From Semisulcospira habei (Eukaryota; Mollusca; Gastropoda; Semisulcospiridae): a stretch of DNA of 64,000 bases. Below are positions 62,501-64,000 of the stretch, one piece after another. The DNA is taken from NCBI GenBank assembly GCA_036245525.1, contig BTPG01000005.1, positions 121,356,417-121,420,416 on the forward strand, in the 5' to 3' direction. The stretch's first letter is position 1. Each line of letters starts with the position of its first letter. Made by a program: the position numbers and the translations under genes. The notes under the pieces were generated by a model, which had not been told where the DNA came from, made no database searches, and saw nothing but the letters and a program-made list of their open reading frames with translations.

Positions 62501-64000
62501 GACTTTCTCCCCCTCCGGCCCCCGCCGACCTCGTCCGGAGTTCCGGTCGGCGGGAGGCTGGCGCTTCACAGCGAAGCCTGGCGCTCGCTGTTTCCGGACG
62601 ACCCGTGGATTCTCTCTACCATTACTCAGGGACTACTGATCTCCTTCCGGTCCCCACCTCCCATGCGCCGGAGCCCGGTGTGGACTACAGTTCCTTCAGA
62701 CCAGCTCAGAGCCGTAGCTCTCCGCGGCGAAGTTTCCTCCCTGCTTCAGAAGTTCGCCACGGAGGTGGTGGTCCGGCACGACTCCCCAGCCTTCTACAGT
62801 CGGCTCTTTGTGGTGCCCAAGCCGGGCGGCAAGTGGCGCCCCGTCATAGACCTCTCGGCGCTGAACAAGTTCATCGTCGCTCCGGCCTTCCGCATGGAGA
62901 CTGCGCGGGCCCTTCGCTCAGCGGTACAGCCGATGGACCTTGCGGTCAGCCTGGACCTCTCAGATGCTTACCTGCACGTGCCCATGCATCCTGCTTCCAG
63001 ACGTTACCTACGCTTCGCCTTCGAGGGTGTCGTCTATCAGTTCCACACGCTCCCCTTCGGCCTCAACCTCAGCCCCTGGGTTTTCACTCGCCTCATGGAC
63101 GCAGTGGTAGCCAGAGCCCGTCGAAGTTCCACGAGCCCTACGTCGAACTACTTGGACGACCTACTTTTGAGGAACCAGGACGAGCGCTCCCTGAGGGAAG
63201 ACCGAGATGCTCTGCTTCAACTTCTCGAGAACCTGGGCTTCCTGGTCAACCTTGGCAAGTCCGACCTCATTCCCGCACGCCATTTTATTCACCTCGGTAT
63301 GGAGTTCCTCACCGACCACAATACCGTCAGACTGCCGGAGAAGCGCATCCAGAAGTTGGCGACTCTAGCTCGGCAGGTGTCCCAGTTGACGACGCTTCCA
63401 GCCAGGCAGTGGCTTCAGCTTTTAGGTCTGATCAGCGCTGCTGCGGACCTGCTACCGCTAGGACGTCTCTACTCCCGCCCCCTGCAACTGCATCTCCTCC
63501 TTCACTGGCGACCGTCGTCGCCCGACCTCGAGGCCCCGATTCCAGTACCTGCCATGCTCCGTCCCCACCTGCTGCGCTGGGCGGATCCTTCCTGGCTCGC
63601 GACGGGAGTGCCGCTGTCATCACCGCCGCCCACTCTCTCGCTCTGCGTCGACGCAAGCCTCGCAGGTTGGGGAGCTCACCTCCTTCCGTCGTTCGAGACT
63701 GCCTCCGGCCTGTGGCCTCTGGAATCGCTGTCCAAACACATCAACTGGTTAGAACTGAAGGCAGTATGGCAAGCTCTCCTGGCCTGGGAGCCCCGCATCC
63801 GACATCAGGAACTGTTGGTTCTCTCGGACAACTCCACGGTCGTCTCGTACATCCAGAAGCAAGGCGGGACCCGCTCTCCATCCCTTTGCATACTACTCTA
63901 CCAGGTGTTCCGCTGGTGCGAGGATCGGGACATCTCTCTTCGCGCACGTCACATTCCGGGTCATCTGAATGTGCTGGCCGACTCCCTCTCCCGACGCGGT
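62501..64000 (+). CDS. DIRS copy 2 reverse transcriptase and RNase H (truncated by window end)
   Basis: In frame with Gag and open to the last base. RT: SRLFVVPKPGGKWRPVIDLS (about 62,800), VSLDLSDAYLHVPM (about 62,945), LPFGLNLSPWVFT (about 63,050) and the Asp pair YLDDLLL (about 63,150). RNase H: LSLCVDASLAGWGAHLL (about 63,635), KHINWLELKAVWQAL, LVLSDNSTVVSYIQKQGG and RHIPGHLNVLADSLSRRG ending at 64,000. All key acidic residues seem present. This copy looks enzymatically competent up to this point; whether its recombinase is intact cannot be seen. Confidence 0.8.

Larger units (their letters stand above)
59461..64000 (+). mobile_element. DIRS retrotransposon copy 2 (nearly intact, runs off the window)
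   Basis: Left terminus (aacacattaccgatggtatt, 59,461-59,640) inserted in an RTE LINE, a leader of about 600 bp, then Gag and RT/RNase H in a single frame to base 64,000 with one TGA. The recombinase and right terminus would be to the right of the window. Sequence is clearly diverged from copy 1, so it is a second lineage or subfamily. Confidence 0.8.

Overview
This is a repeat-dominated stretch of animal nuclear DNA, most likely from a mollusc (perhaps a marine gastropod). That placement is inference from the mix of retroelements: RNase H-bearing I/Nimbus-type LINEs, RTE and L2-like LINEs, DIRS elements, LTR elements and (TAAC)n-tailed short retroposons. It also rests on one intron-rich gene for an SLC17-type transporter. 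Nothing bacterial is present.

Layout. 1-3.7 kb: a compact cluster of small, partly broken ORFs on both strands that looks like a decayed DNA-virus or virus-like mobile element. 3.8-5.1 kb: a 214-bp inverted repeat and microsatellites. 5.26-5.48 kb: a possible first exon of a minus-strand gene beside a CpG-rich stretch. 5.9-11.75 kb: an RNase H-encoding LINE (LINE A) cut by a ~55-bp retroposon tail and a reverse-oriented L2-like LINE. 11,965-20,044: a complete-looking LTR retrotransposon (LTR element A) with gag, an apparent -1 frameshift site and a protease-integrase ORF, but no reverse transcriptase or RNase H. Its LTRs carry six tandem hairpins just after the TATA box.

20.7-47.2 kb: six exons of the SLC17-family gene on the plus strand (20746-20919, 23030-23189, 44492-44604, 45446-45586, 46372-46576, 47093-47237). 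Each is supported by splice consensus and continuous reading phase. The 21-kb second intron is a transposon graveyard: TTAA-flanked MITEs, LINE C, an RTE LINE, a truncated DIRS element, LINE B split by a second RT-less LTR element (B), and a small retroelement with an intact 320-codon ORF of unknown function. The exons for the C-terminal end of the transporter were not found.

47.2-64 kb: an L2-family LINE on the minus strand (57.3 to about 48.3 kb) is split by a complete DIRS retrotransposon (about 48,931-55,397; gag, RT/RNase H, tyrosine recombinase, inverted termini and internal complementary region) and by a 388-bp retroposon. A second RTE fragment (57.84-59.46 kb) is split by a second DIRS element that runs off the window and is open through gag and RT/RNase H except for one TGA.

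The most interesting signals are the covarying hairpin array in LTR element A, its GGGAAAC slippery heptamer abutting the gag stop, and its clean loss of RT/RNase H with other parts intact. After these come the nearly intact DIRS copy with gag and pol in one frame, and the orphan 320-aa retroelement ORF.
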